Shown here: in pieces, positions 7,599 to 15,389 of the stretch | How the letters are laid out: the number at the start of each line of letters is the position of its first letter | How positions within the stretch are numbered: position 1 is the stretch's first letter | From: Pseudomonas pudica | GTDB taxonomy: Bacteria > Pseudomonadota > Gammaproteobacteria > Pseudomonadales > Pseudomonadaceae | DNA: 64,000 nucleotides | Reading direction: 5' to 3' | Assembly: GCF_015680405.1 (NCBI RefSeq) | Contig: NZ_JADLJS010000025.1 | Span: forward strand, 1-64,000 | Translations under genes and position numbers: made by a program | Notes under the pieces: generated by a model | What the model saw: only the letters and a program-made list of their open reading frames with translations | What the model was told of the DNA's origin: nothing | Databases searched by the model: none

Positions 7599-8873
7599 TC
7601 AAGGCAACTGATCATCCAGCTTCTTGTGCTTCCACCCATCATTGCCCGGCAAGATCAGGTTCAGGGCGATAGCCACGATGGCGCACAGGGCGATGCCTTT
7701 CAGGCCCCAGTCATCCGGGCCGTCACCGCTGCCGATCAGCACGCCGCCTATACCGAACACCAGGGTCACCGACACGATCACCAGGTTGCGTGCTTCGGCC
7801 AGGTCGATCTTGTGGCGGATCATGGTATTCATGCCCACCGCCGCGATCGAGCCGAACAGCAGGCACAGGATGCCACCCATCACCGGTACCGGGATGCTTT
7901 GCAGCAGGGCGCCGAACTTACCGATGAAGGCCAGGGTGATGGCGAACACCGCCGCCCAGGTCATGATCTTCGGGTTGTAGTTCTTGGTCAGCATCACCGC
8001 GCCAGTCACTTCGGCATAGGTGGTGTTGGGCGGGCCGCCGAACAGGCCGGCTGCGGTGGTGGCCAGGCCGTCACCCAGCAGGGTGCGGTGCAGGCCGGGC
8101 TTCTTCAGGTAGTCGCGGCCGGTCACGCTGCCGACTGCGATCACCCCGCCGATGTGCTCGATCGCCGGTGCCAGGGCAACCGGGACGATGAACAGGATGG
8201 CCTGCCAGTTGAACGCTGGCGCGGTGAAGTTGGGCAGCTCCAGCCACGGTGCGGCGGCGATCCTGGCAGTGTCGACCACGCCAAAGGCGAACGACAGGGC
8301 AAAGCCTACCAGCACGCCGGCAATGATCGGCACCAGACGGAAGATGCCCTTGCCGAATACGGCGACGATCAGCGTTGTCAGCAGGGCCGGCATCGAGATC
8401 ATCATGGCGGTCTTGTAGGGCAGCAGCACGCTGCCGTCACCGGCCTTGCCCATCGCCATGTTGGCGGCGATCGGCGCCATGGCCAGGCCGATGGAGATGA
8501 TCACCGGGCCGATCACCACCGGTGGCAGCATGCGGTCGATGAAACCGGTGCCTTTGATTTTCACCATCAGGCCCATGAAGGTGTACACGAAACCTGCGGC
8601 CATCACGCCGCCCATGGTCTCGGCCAGGCCGAACTGGCCCTTGGCGAGGATGATCGGGGTGATGAAGGCAAAGCTCGAGGCCAGGAACACGGGTACCTGG
8701 CGGCCGGTGACCAGCTGGAACAGCAGGGTGCCGATACCGGCGGTGAACAGCGCGACGTTCGGATCAAGGCCAGTGATCAGTGGCATCAGCACCAGTGCGC
8801 CGAATGCCACGAAGAGCATCTGCGCGCCTGAAACGACCTGGCGCCAGAGCGGGTCGTTGAAGCCGTCCTGCAT
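7599..8873 (-). CDS. uraA: uracil permease
   Basis: Uracil:proton symporter of the NCS2 (nucleobase-ascorbate transporter) family, 424 residues with about 12-14 hydrophobic segments. The substrate-site region APAIEHIGG contains the conserved Glu, and FGGPPNTTYAEVTGAV is the family signature in the second repeat. It imports uracil for Upp, whose gene lies immediately upstream: the upp stop and uraA start are 2 bases apart. The 3' end abuts a REP pair. Confidence 0.96.
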   Translation of the reverse strand: MQDGFNDPLWRQVVSGAQMLFVAFGALVLMPLITGLDPNVALFTAGIGTLLFQLVTGRQVPVFLASSFAFITPIILAKGQFGLAETMGGVMAAGFVYTFMGLMVKIKGTGFIDRMLPPVVIGPVIISIGLAMAPIAANMAMGKAGDGSVLLPYKTAMMISMPALLTTLIVAVFGKGIFRLVPIIAGVLVGFALSFAFGVVDTARIAAAPWLELPNFTAPAFNWQAILFIVPVALAPAIEHIGGVIAVGSVTGRDYLKKPGLHRTLLGDGLATTAAGLFGGPPNTTYAEVTGAVMLTKNYNPKIMTWAAVFAITLAFIGKFGALLQSIPVPVMGGILCLLFGSIAAVGMNTMIRHKIDLAEARNLVIVSVTLVFGIGGVLIGSGDGPDDWGLKGIALCAIVAIALNLILPGNDGWKHKKLDDQLP

Positions 8874-8875
8874 GG

Positions 8876-9514
8876 TCAGGCGTCCTTTTGCTTGGTGCCG
8901 AAGATCTTGTCACCTGCATCGCCCAGGCCCGGCACGATGTAGCCGTGTTCGTTCAGGCGCTGGTCGATCGAGGCGGTGTAGATCTGCACATCCGGGTGGG
9001 CTTTTTCCACCACTTCGATGCCTTCTGGCGCGGCGACCAGGACCATGGCGCGGATCTCTTTGCAGCCGGCTTTCTTCAGCAGGTCGATGGTGGCGACCAT
9101 CGAACCGCCGGTGGCCAGCATCGGGTCGATGATCAGGGCCAGGCGCTGGTTGATGTCGGGAGCGAGCTTTTCCAGGTAGGTGTGGGCTTCGAGGGTTTCC
9201 TCGTTGCGGGCAACGCCGACGGCGCTGACCTTGGCACCCGGGATCAGGCTGAGCACGCCGTCGAGCATGCCGATGCCGGCACGCAGGATCGGTACCACGG
9301 TAATCTTCTTGCCGGCGATTTTTTCAACTTGTACCTTACCGCACCAGCCATCGATCTCGTAGGTTTCGAGCGGCAGGTCCTGGGTGGCTTCGTAGGTCAG
9401 GAGCGCGCCGACTTCCTGGGCAAGTTCGCGAAAATTCTTGGTGCTGATATCGGCACGGCGCATCAGGCCGAGCTTGTGGCGGATCAGCGGATGGCGGATC
9501 TCACGAGTGGGCAT
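8876..9514 (-). CDS. upp: uracil phosphoribosyltransferase
   Basis: Makes UMP from uracil and PRPP (pyrimidine salvage). I take the start at 9514, giving a 212-residue protein beginning MPTREIRHPLI as in other pseudomonads; an in-frame ATG at 9538 would add 8 residues. The PRPP-binding loop appears as IDPMLATGGSM and the uracil-binding C-terminal part contains YIVPGLGDAGDK. First gene of the upp-uraA operon, divergent from hpt across a 162-base spacer. Confidence 0.97.
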   Translation of the reverse strand: MPTREIRHPLIRHKLGLMRRADISTKNFRELAQEVGALLTYEATQDLPLETYEIDGWCGKVQVEKIAGKKITVVPILRAGIGMLDGVLSLIPGAKVSAVGVARNEETLEAHTYLEKLAPDINQRLALIIDPMLATGGSMVATIDLLKKAGCKEIRAMVLVAAPEGIEVVEKAHPDVQIYTASIDQRLNEHGYIVPGLGDAGDKIFGTKQKDA

Positions 9515-9676
9515 AGGGGGGCTCCGAAAGGCGGGCAAAAAAACCGCGCTAGATTAATCTATTCAGCCTGTGCTGTCGTCTGGTCATTCTGGACGTTAGT
9601 CCATAAATGCTTGATCTGTGACGAGCGGATGCGTACCTTTGCCCGCTTTTCCAAAATGCACCCCCCGGAGAGCGCC

Positions 9677-10234
9677 ATGTCCGCCGATCTCGAGCATATC
9701 CGTCAAGTCATGCGTGAAGCTGACTGCCTGTACACCGAAGCCGAAGTCGAAGCGGCCATCGCCAAAGTCGGCGAGCAGATCTGCAAGGACCTGCACGACA
9801 AGAACCCGGTGGTGTTCTGCGTGATGAACGGCGGCCTGATCTTCTCCGGCAAACTGCTGACCCACCTGCAGTTCCCGCTGGAAGCCAGCTACCTGCACGC
9901 CACCCGCTACCGCAACCAGACCAGCGGCGGCGAGCTGTTCTGGAAGGCCAAGCCCGAAGTGTCGTTCATCGACCGTGACGTATTGATCGTCGACGACATT
10001 CTCGATGAAGGCCACACTCTCAGCGCCATCATCGAGTTCTGCAAGCATGCCGGTGCGCGCTCGGTGCACACGGCGGTACTGATCGACAAGGACCATGACC
10101 GCAAGGCCAGCCCGGATCTCAAGGCCAACTACGTGGGCCTACCCTGTGTCGACCGCTACATTTTCGGTTACGGCATGGACTACAAAGGCTACTGGCGCAA
10201 CGCCAACGGCATCTTCGCCGTCAAGGGGTTGTGA
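9677..10234 (+). CDS. hpt: hypoxanthine-guanine phosphoribosyltransferase
   Basis: Purine salvage enzyme of 185 residues converting hypoxanthine or guanine plus PRPP to IMP or GMP. The PRPP motif VLIVDDILDEGHTL is at about residues 97-110. The start at 9677 follows a CGGAGAG ribosome site and gives the expected N-terminus MSADLEHIR. The frame is open upstream but the extension lacks family similarity. The cupin gene downstream overlaps its stop. Confidence 0.96.
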   Translation: MSADLEHIRQVMREADCLYTEAEVEAAIAKVGEQICKDLHDKNPVVFCVMNGGLIFSGKLLTHLQFPLEASYLHATRYRNQTSGGELFWKAKPEVSFIDRDVLIVDDILDEGHTLSAIIEFCKHAGARSVHTAVLIDKDHDRKASPDLKANYVGLPCVDRYIFGYGMDYKGYWRNANGIFAVKGL

Positions 10235-10710
10235 TCATGCGCCAGCCTGCGTTCATCGACCAATCGCTGTTCGCCGGGCTGGCTGCACAGGCTGCCGCCA
10301 ACCCGCGCGGGCGGCAGCATCACACCTTCCATGAGATGGAGGACCCCTGCCATCGCATGGCGGTCGGGCTGCAACCGAGCACCTATATCCCGCCGCATCG
10401 CCACCTGAGCGCCGACAAGGCTGAAACGCTGATTGCGCTCAAGGGGCGCTTCGGCCTGTTGCTCTTCGATGAGCAAGGGGCGGTGACCGACAAGCGAGTG
10501 CTGCAGGCGGGCGGCGACTGCCTGGGTGTGGATCTGGCTCCAGGTATTTACCATGGGCTGGTGGTGCTGGAGCCGGACAGCATCCTGTTCGAGTGCAAGG
10601 CCGGGCCGTATCGGCCAGTGGGTGAAGGCGAACATGCGCACTGGGCGCCGCGCGAAGGTGAAGAAGGCGTGGCCGAGTACCAGGCCTGGATGCGCGCGCA
10701 GTTCGATTGA
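10231..10710 (+). CDS. WbuC-family cupin-fold protein
   Basis: Protein of about 159 residues with a small beta-barrel cupin fold of the WbuC type. Visible motifs are PPHRHLSADKAETLIALKGRF, with metal-type histidines, and LAPGIYHGLVVL. The GTG at 10231 overlaps the hpt stop (GTGA); an ATG at 10237 would shorten it by two residues. WbuC proteins are linked to O-antigen loci elsewhere, but here the gene follows hpt and no sugar locus is nearby, so the substrate is unknown. Confidence 0.85.
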   Translation: MIMRQPAFIDQSLFAGLAAQAAANPRGRQHHTFHEMEDPCHRMAVGLQPSTYIPPHRHLSADKAETLIALKGRFGLLLFDEQGAVTDKRVLQAGGDCLGVDLAPGIYHGLVVLEPDSILFECKAGPYRPVGEGEHAHWAPREGEEGVAEYQAWMRAQFD

Positions 10711-10798
10711 TGTTGCCTGCACCGGCTCCTACAGGGCGATAGGGTCATACGCCCCAGGCACTACATGCTAGAGTGCTCCTTCATTCAAGGAGCCTCAC

Positions 10799-11269
10799 AT
10801 GCGTGCGTTTCTTCCCCTCCTGCTGGCGGTCAGCCTGCCACTCGCCGCCGCACCGCTGCACAGCCAGTTCCTGCCACCTGACGACCAGTCCCTGCGCCAG
10901 GAAGCGCCGACCGGCCAGCAATTGCTGCAAGTGACCGACTACTCGGTGGTAGTGGGTACCCAGCGCCAGTCCGACCAGCAGCCGATCCCGATCACTTCGT
11001 CGTTGCAGGTGCGCCTCAAGGGCAAGCCGCTGAGCAAGGGCGCCACCATCGCCCAGGTGCTGCTGACCTTTGACGGTGAAGCGGCCAAGAGCCTGAAGAA
11101 ACCCGTGTACGACGACAAGACCCGCACCCTGAGCCTGAATTACCCGCTCAGCGACTACCGCGTGATCATGGACCTGCTGCGCAACGAGACGCTGTATGTG
11201 CAGTTTCTAACGTACGGTAACGGACACGTCTGGGCCGACCTGCACACCGGTACCGTACGTACGCGTTGA
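10799..11269 (+). CDS. conserved secreted protein of unknown function
   Basis: Protein of 156 residues with a clear signal peptide (MRAFLPLLLAVSLPLAAA, probable cleavage near residue 18), so probably periplasmic. The mature part is soluble and beta-rich looking, without cysteines or a motif I recognise. A good ribosome site (AAGGAG) precedes the ATG. It is followed after 68 bases by the PA4642-family gene. No function can be assigned. Confidence 0.8.
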   Translation: MRAFLPLLLAVSLPLAAAPLHSQFLPPDDQSLRQEAPTGQQLLQVTDYSVVVGTQRQSDQQPIPITSSLQVRLKGKPLSKGATIAQVLLTFDGEAAKSLKKPVYDDKTRTLSLNYPLSDYRVIMDLLRNETLYVQFLTYGNGHVWADLHTGTVRTR

Positions 11270-11295
11270 GGCGCCCGGCCTGCGGGGGGTACACT
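11266..11295 (+). promoter_or_regulatory. putative promoter for the PA4642-family gene
   Basis: TTGAGG (11266-11271), 18 bases, TACACT (11290-11295), with GCCGGCC just downstream. The arrangement resembles spacers before other small genes here (14253 and 15053), which also have a GGGTAnAnT-like -10 followed by a GC-rich start region. Confidence 0.4.
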
Positions 11296-11337
11296 GCCGG
11301 CCTTCGAAATTTCGTGATGGTCCAGTTGGAGTCGGCA

Positions 11338-11628
11338 ATGCGTAAAGACAAGAAACAGGTAATCGGTGACGAGATCAGCGACGACTACATCAAGACGTTC
11401 CTTCAGTTCGAACCGGCCGATGGCGTGACTTCGCCGTCGCTGCACAAGCTGGTCAAGGCCTACCGCGGCCTGCGCATCGACGATTTCGAGCGTTTTGTCG
11501 GCTTCTTCGTCGACGCTGGGCTGGACCTGGATGGCAAGGACGAGCACGGCAAGACCTTTGTCGAGCAGATTGCCGACCAGCGCAATGCGGCGGAGTACAT
11601 CGAGATCATCGCCAAGGCCCGTGGCTGA
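11338..11628 (+). CDS. PA4642-family conserved protein
   Basis: Small acidic cytosolic protein of 96 residues, conserved in Pseudomonas next to upp/hpt/mqo. The start at 11338 (MRKDKKQVIGDEIS) is preferred over the in-frame upstream ATG at 11266, because the latter would add a low-complexity leader covering the putative promoter. Sequence such as FLQFEPADG and RNAAEYIEIIAKA suggests an all-helical fold. Function unknown. Confidence 0.8.
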   Translation: MRKDKKQVIGDEISDDYIKTFLQFEPADGVTSPSLHKLVKAYRGLRIDDFERFVGFFVDAGLDLDGKDEHGKTFVEQIADQRNAAEYIEIIAKARG

Positions 11629-11636
11629 TTTTTAAC

Positions 11637-11747
11637 CTGTGACGGCCCTTTCGCGGGCACGCCCGCTCCCACAGGGATGGTGCAGAGCCTGAGGGCGACG
11701 CCAAAACCTGTGGGAGCGGGCATGCCCGCGAAGAGGCCGGCACAGGT
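11637..11747. repeat. REP inverted pair
   Basis: Facing REP copies (GGCCCTTTCGCGGGCACGCC and the complementary GGGCATGCCCGCGAAGAGGC) lie between the convergent PA4642-family gene and mqo. Confidence 0.85.
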
Positions 11748-11765
11748 CAATGAGCAACCAGGCAC

Positions 11766-11793
11766 AAAAAAACGCCCCGAGGGGCGTTTTTCG
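11766..11793. terminator. bidirectional intrinsic terminator
   Basis: An A-tract, then ACGCCCC, a 2-base loop and GGGGCGT followed by a T-tract. It works in both directions, ending mqo (minus) and the upstream plus-strand genes. Confidence 0.9.
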
Positions 11794-11805
11794 CTACCGG
11801 TCGAA

Positions 11806-13314
11806 TCAGGCGTAATGCTTGGCCGCCGGGCTGCTTTCCACCAGGTCCAGCGCCACATCGTTGTCGGCACTGATCTTGTGGTACAGGGCAGCATCGGTCG
11901 CCAGAGTCTTCTCGCGAGCCGGGAAGATCTCCTTGAGCTTGGCAGCCCAGGCGCCCTTGGCCTGCTCGGGGAAGCAGCGCTCGATCAGTTCCAGCATGAT
12001 CGACACGGTTACCGAGGCACCCGGCGATGCGCCGAGCAGTGCAGCCAGGCTGCCGTCCTGCGCCGAGACAAGCTCGGTACCGAACTGCAGCACACCGCCT
12101 TTCTTCGGGTCTTTCTTGATGATCTGCACGCGCTGACCAGCCACTTCCAGGCGCCAGTCTTCGGCCTTGGCCTGAGGATAGAAGCGACGCAGGGCTTCCA
12201 GGCGCTGCTCCATCGACTGCATCACTTCGCTGACCAGGTACTTGGTCAGGTCCATGTTGTCACGGGCCACTGCCAGCATCGGGCCGATGTTGCCCATGCG
12301 CACCGACAGCGGCAGGTCCATCAGCGAACCGTGCTTGAGGAACTTGGTGGTGAACCCGGCATATGGGCCGAACAGCAGCGATTTCTTGCCATCGACCACG
12401 CGGGTATCCAGGTGCGGTACCGACATCGGCGGAGCGCCGACTGCGGCCTGGCTGTAGACCTTGGCCTGGTGCTGCTTGACGATTTCCGGGTTGTCGCAAC
12501 GCAGCCACTGGCCGCTGACCGGGAAGCCGCCGAAGCCTTTGCTTTCCGGAATGCCCGACAGCTGCAGCAACGGCAGGGCCGCGCCACCTGCGCCGAGGAA
12601 GACGAAGCTGGCGTCCACTTCACGGCTGCCACCGCTGTTGACGTCCTTGATGCTCACGGTCCAGCCCTTGCCATTACGGCGCAGGCCGACGACCTTCTTG
12701 CTGTACTTGACGTGGGCATCCTGCGAGTCGCCCAGCAGCTTCAGCAGCTTGTTGGTCAGGGCGCCGAAGTTGACGTCGGTACCCTTCAGTACGCGGGTGG
12801 CGGCGATGTGCTGGTCGGCTGGGCGGCCTGGCATCATCAGCGGCATCCAGTCCTTCATCACGGCTTTGTCTTCGGTGTATTCCATTTCCGCGAAGGCATG
12901 GTGCTGCTTGAGCAACTCATAGCGCTTCTTGAGGAAGGAAACACCCTTATCACCCTCGACGTAGCTCAGGTGCGGGACAGGGTTGATGAAGGCACGTGCC
13001 GAGCCGAAGTTGCCCTTCTTGCTCAAGTAGGCCCAGAACTGGCGCGAAACCTCGAACTGGGTGTTGATGTGCACGGCCTTCTTGATGTCGATGCTGCCAT
13101 CGGCGGCCTGGGGCGTGTAGTTAAGCTCGCACAGGCCGGCGTGCCCGGTGCCTGCGTTGTTCCAGGGGTTGGAGCTTTCCGCGGCTCCGGAGTCCATCGC
13201 CTCCACGACCTCAAGCTTTAGGGTCGGGTCGAGCTCCTTGAGCAGTACGGCCAGGGTGGCACTCATGATGCCCGCGCCTACCAGTACCACATCAACCGAT
13301 TCGTTCTGCGCCAT
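11806..13314 (-). CDS. mqo: malate:quinone oxidoreductase
   Basis: Membrane-associated FAD enzyme (502 residues) oxidising malate to oxaloacetate and passing electrons to quinone, part of the TCA cycle in Pseudomonas. The N-terminal FAD motif VVLVGAGIMSATLAVLL is at about 9-25, followed by SSNPWNNAGTGHAGLCELNYTP, typical of Mqo. The length fits the family. The start is separated by about 600 bases from the next gene upstream. A bidirectional terminator lies just after the stop. Confidence 0.97.
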   Translation of the reverse strand: MAQNESVDVVLVGAGIMSATLAVLLKELDPTLKLEVVEAMDSGAAESSNPWNNAGTGHAGLCELNYTPQAADGSIDIKKAVHINTQFEVSRQFWAYLSKKGNFGSARAFINPVPHLSYVEGDKGVSFLKKRYELLKQHHAFAEMEYTEDKAVMKDWMPLMMPGRPADQHIAATRVLKGTDVNFGALTNKLLKLLGDSQDAHVKYSKKVVGLRRNGKGWTVSIKDVNSGGSREVDASFVFLGAGGAALPLLQLSGIPESKGFGGFPVSGQWLRCDNPEIVKQHQAKVYSQAAVGAPPMSVPHLDTRVVDGKKSLLFGPYAGFTTKFLKHGSLMDLPLSVRMGNIGPMLAVARDNMDLTKYLVSEVMQSMEQRLEALRRFYPQAKAEDWRLEVAGQRVQIIKKDPKKGGVLQFGTELVSAQDGSLAALLGASPGASVTVSIMLELIERCFPEQAKGAWAAKLKEIFPAREKTLATDAALYHKISADNDVALDLVESSPAAKHYA

Positions 13315-13913
13315 TTAACGCGTCTCCACAATCTACAGCTACCTAATTGACAGCATAGGACCTGGGTTCGCCAGGGTCGCCATGTCCGACTTTTCGCAGT
13401 TCTTGCAACTTCCGCGGACACCGCCAATCAGTCTTCGGGTTCGCGTATTGAACGCGGTTTGCCACGGGTGCGGCAATTCGACTTATGGTCAAGGTGTCGT
13501 GCGTGCGTTATGGAACGGCTCAGACACTCATACGAAATGAGCGCATTTGCCGCCTGTTCAGGGCTGTTCGGGACACATCTGCCGCTTTTGCACATGCCAG
13601 ACTGTTCATTTGCTCGCCACACTCTTGTGAAGTTGTGAAAACCGTTTTTTCACGCTCTTTTGGAGACGTGAACCTCAAAAGGGGACTGCGCGATGGCAAC
13701 CCGCAGGTTCATGCAGTGTGAAGGGCCGGAAAAGCAGGCACGACAGCCGATGCAAGACCTGAGTGGAAGGCTCTCTGTGGGCGAAGCGTGAAGTTGCCGG
13801 GGTCAATCGGCGAGTGCGGGGCCCGATCAGGAGACGTCCTTATAATCGGGGGGAGATTATAGCGATGTCGCGGGCAGAAATGTCGCCATTCGTGGTTTTT
13901 ATTGCAGCGTTTG
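13315..13913. other. non-coding stretch upstream of mqo
   Basis: About 600 bases without a convincing gene; short open frames on both strands lack ribosome sites and protein-like composition. It holds the mqo promoter region. A GTGAAAA/TTTTCAC dyad is at 13636-13653. Near the left neighbour there is a TATAATC (13841-13847) and GATTATA (13855-13861) dyad separated by a G-run, which gives a TATAAT -10-like element on each strand. An unannotated transcript or long mqo leader is possible. Confidence 0.5.
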
Positions 13914-14147
13914 TCAGGCCGCGAGGATGCGCTGGTGCCAGCGGCGGCTTGCGCGGGCGCAAACCCGGGCACTGGCGGGCAATTCGCGGCCCAGCCAGGC
14001 GAGCTGGATTTCGCTGATCTGGACCCAGCCGCTGCCGCTGGGCGCCTGGCTGCATTGCTTGAGGGCCAGGCATTTGCCGTCGGCATCAAGGCGGGCATAG
14101 GCATTGTAGTGCGGGCGTTGGAAGAGCAGAGTCCAGAGCGAGGCCAT
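13914..14147 (-). CDS. small conserved protein of unknown function
   Basis: Small protein of 77 residues, MASLWTLLFQRPHYNAYAR at the start, with a sensible ribosome site (AGGA) upstream. Composition looks like real protein, not a shadow frame, and I recall similar small proteins in other pseudomonads. It ends in a basic stretch (RASRRWHQRILAA). No motif or function recognised. Confidence 0.6.
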   Translation of the reverse strand: MASLWTLLFQRPHYNAYARLDADGKCLALKQCSQAPSGSGWVQISEIQLAWLGRELPASARVCARASRRWHQRILAA

Positions 14148-14252
14148 GGCAGCGAGTCCTGTGCGTTAGGGCTTGGCGCAAGGATAGCGGCGCGGCGATG
14201 AAACGATTGTGACAAGCGGGCCGGGCCGATGACTGGCCGAGGCGTGGCTGGG

Positions 14253-14258
14253 TATACT
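14253..14258 (+). promoter_or_regulatory. putative -10 element for the YajG-family lipoprotein gene
   Basis: TATACT in GGGTATACTGTGGGCC, 35 bases before the start codon. No good -35 hexamer is visible at 17-18 bases. Confidence 0.4.
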
Positions 14259-14292
14259 GTGGGCCTTCGCCGCATTTTCTGGAGTAACGCGC

Positions 14293-14877
14293 ATGTTGCA
14301 ACGTCTGTTGTTCGGTTTGATCGCCGTGGCCAGCCTCAGCCTGGTCGGTTGTGCCCACAGCCCGCAACAACTCAATCCGCAACCCACGCTCAAGGCCCAG
14401 CTCGCCCCGGTCGGCCATGGCCAGCCGGTAGTGGTCCGGGTGGTTGACGGCCGGGCCTCGCAGTCCCTGGGCACTCGCGGTGGCATGTACCCCGAGACCA
14501 GCACCATCAGCGTCAGCGGTAACGACATCGTGCCCAAGCTGCAGGCCCAGGCCGAAGCCGCCGTGCGCCTGCTCGGCTTCACCCCGACGCCGAACGCCTA
14601 TAACGCGCCGCAGCTGACCGTGACCCTGGCCGAACTGAAGTACCAGTCGCCGAAAGACAACCTGTACGTGACCGAGGCTACCATCGGTGCCACCTTCCGT
14701 GCCGACGTGTCCAATGGCGGCCGCCGCTACAGCGGCCGTTACGGCGCTTCGCTGGACCAGCGTTTCGGCATGGCGCCGAACCAGGAAACCAACACCCAGC
14801 TGGTGGGCGATGTGCTGAGCGATGCCCTGACCCGCATGTTCAAGGACCCGACCATCGGTCAGGTACTGGGGCAGTAA
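14293..14877 (+). CDS. YajG-family lipoprotein
   Basis: Outer-membrane-type lipoprotein of 194 residues. The signal peptide ends in a lipobox with Cys20 (LVGC). The mature part follows the YajG pattern, with VVVRVVDGRASQSLGTRG and repeated beta segments, and a C-terminal amphipathic segment LVGDVLSDALTRMF. The residue after the Cys is Ala, not Asp, so outer-membrane sorting is expected. Exact role unknown. A strong terminator follows the stop. Confidence 0.85.
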   Translation: MLQRLLFGLIAVASLSLVGCAHSPQQLNPQPTLKAQLAPVGHGQPVVVRVVDGRASQSLGTRGGMYPETSTISVSGNDIVPKLQAQAEAAVRLLGFTPTPNAYNAPQLTVTLAELKYQSPKDNLYVTEATIGATFRADVSNGGRRYSGRYGASLDQRFGMAPNQETNTQLVGDVLSDALTRMFKDPTIGQVLGQ

Positions 14878-14898
14878 GGCTTCAGCTGTAAAACAAGG

Positions 14899-14932
14899 CC
14901 CGCTGCCTGTATTCCAGGCAGCGGGTTTTTTG
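14899..14932 (+). terminator. intrinsic terminator
   Basis: CCCGCTGCCTG (14899-14909) pairs with CAGGCAGCGGG (14915-14925), followed by a T-tract. It ends the YajG-family gene. Confidence 0.93.
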
Positions 14933-14940
14933 TTGTCTGT

Positions 14941-14978
14941 GCCGGCCTCTTAGCGGGCAAGCCCGCTAAGAGGCCGGC
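14941..14978. repeat. REP variant, perfect 18-bp palindrome
   Basis: An 18-base arm starting GCCGGCCTCTTAGCGGGC is followed by AA and its perfect complement. Unlike typical REPs here, the two arms are fully complementary. Confidence 0.8.
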
Positions 14979-15094
14979 AAGTCTTCATGCCAGGACAGAT
15001 GAAATTTAATGACACTTTGTCGCCTGGACCGGGCGTGAGAGGGCGACTTGGGTAGAATGCCGGCCTTTGCCGTCGCTCATACCGAGGTTGCGTG

Positions 15095-15355
15095 ATGTCC
15101 TTGCAAGTGCTCTGGGGGTTCCTGGCCGCCCACCCGACCAAGCTGATCAATCTGCTTGCGCTGCTGCTGACCTGCCCGGGCGGGTTGCTGCTGCACAGTG
15201 CCCGGCGGCGCGAGGCCGAGACCCGCGAATACATGGCGGTGGACGACGGGGTAGTGGACGCATTCGACCTTCGAGTGCCGCGCTATTTCTACATCCTCGG
15301 CTTTTCGTGCCTGGCGATGGCGTTGCTGTTGTCCTGGTTCAGTACCTGGGTCTGA
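15095..15355 (+). CDS. small inner-membrane protein of unknown function
   Basis: About 86 residues with two hydrophobic segments (about 5-30 and 64-84), so probably a two-span membrane protein with a charged loop containing RRREAETREYM. A GTG codon at 15092 would add one residue. A TAGAAT -10-like element (15053-15058) lies upstream. It converges on the acyltransferase gene with a GC-rich hairpin in the 34-base spacer. Confidence 0.65.
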   Translation: MSLQVLWGFLAAHPTKLINLLALLLTCPGGLLLHSARRREAETREYMAVDDGVVDAFDLRVPRYFYILGFSCLAMALLLSWFSTWV

Positions 15356-15361
15356 GATTTC

Positions 15362-15380
15362 GGGGCCGCAAAGCGGCCCC
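15362..15380. terminator. GC hairpin between convergent genes
   Basis: GGGGCCGC, AAA loop, GCGGCCCC. There is no strong T-tract, but its place between two converging stops suggests it marks transcript ends. Confidence 0.55.
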
Positions 15381-15389
15381 GGCATTCGC

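Noticed and set aside
13428..13721. Short open frames in the mqo upstream region
   Set aside because: No ribosome site, unusual composition and no similarity; treated as non-coding.
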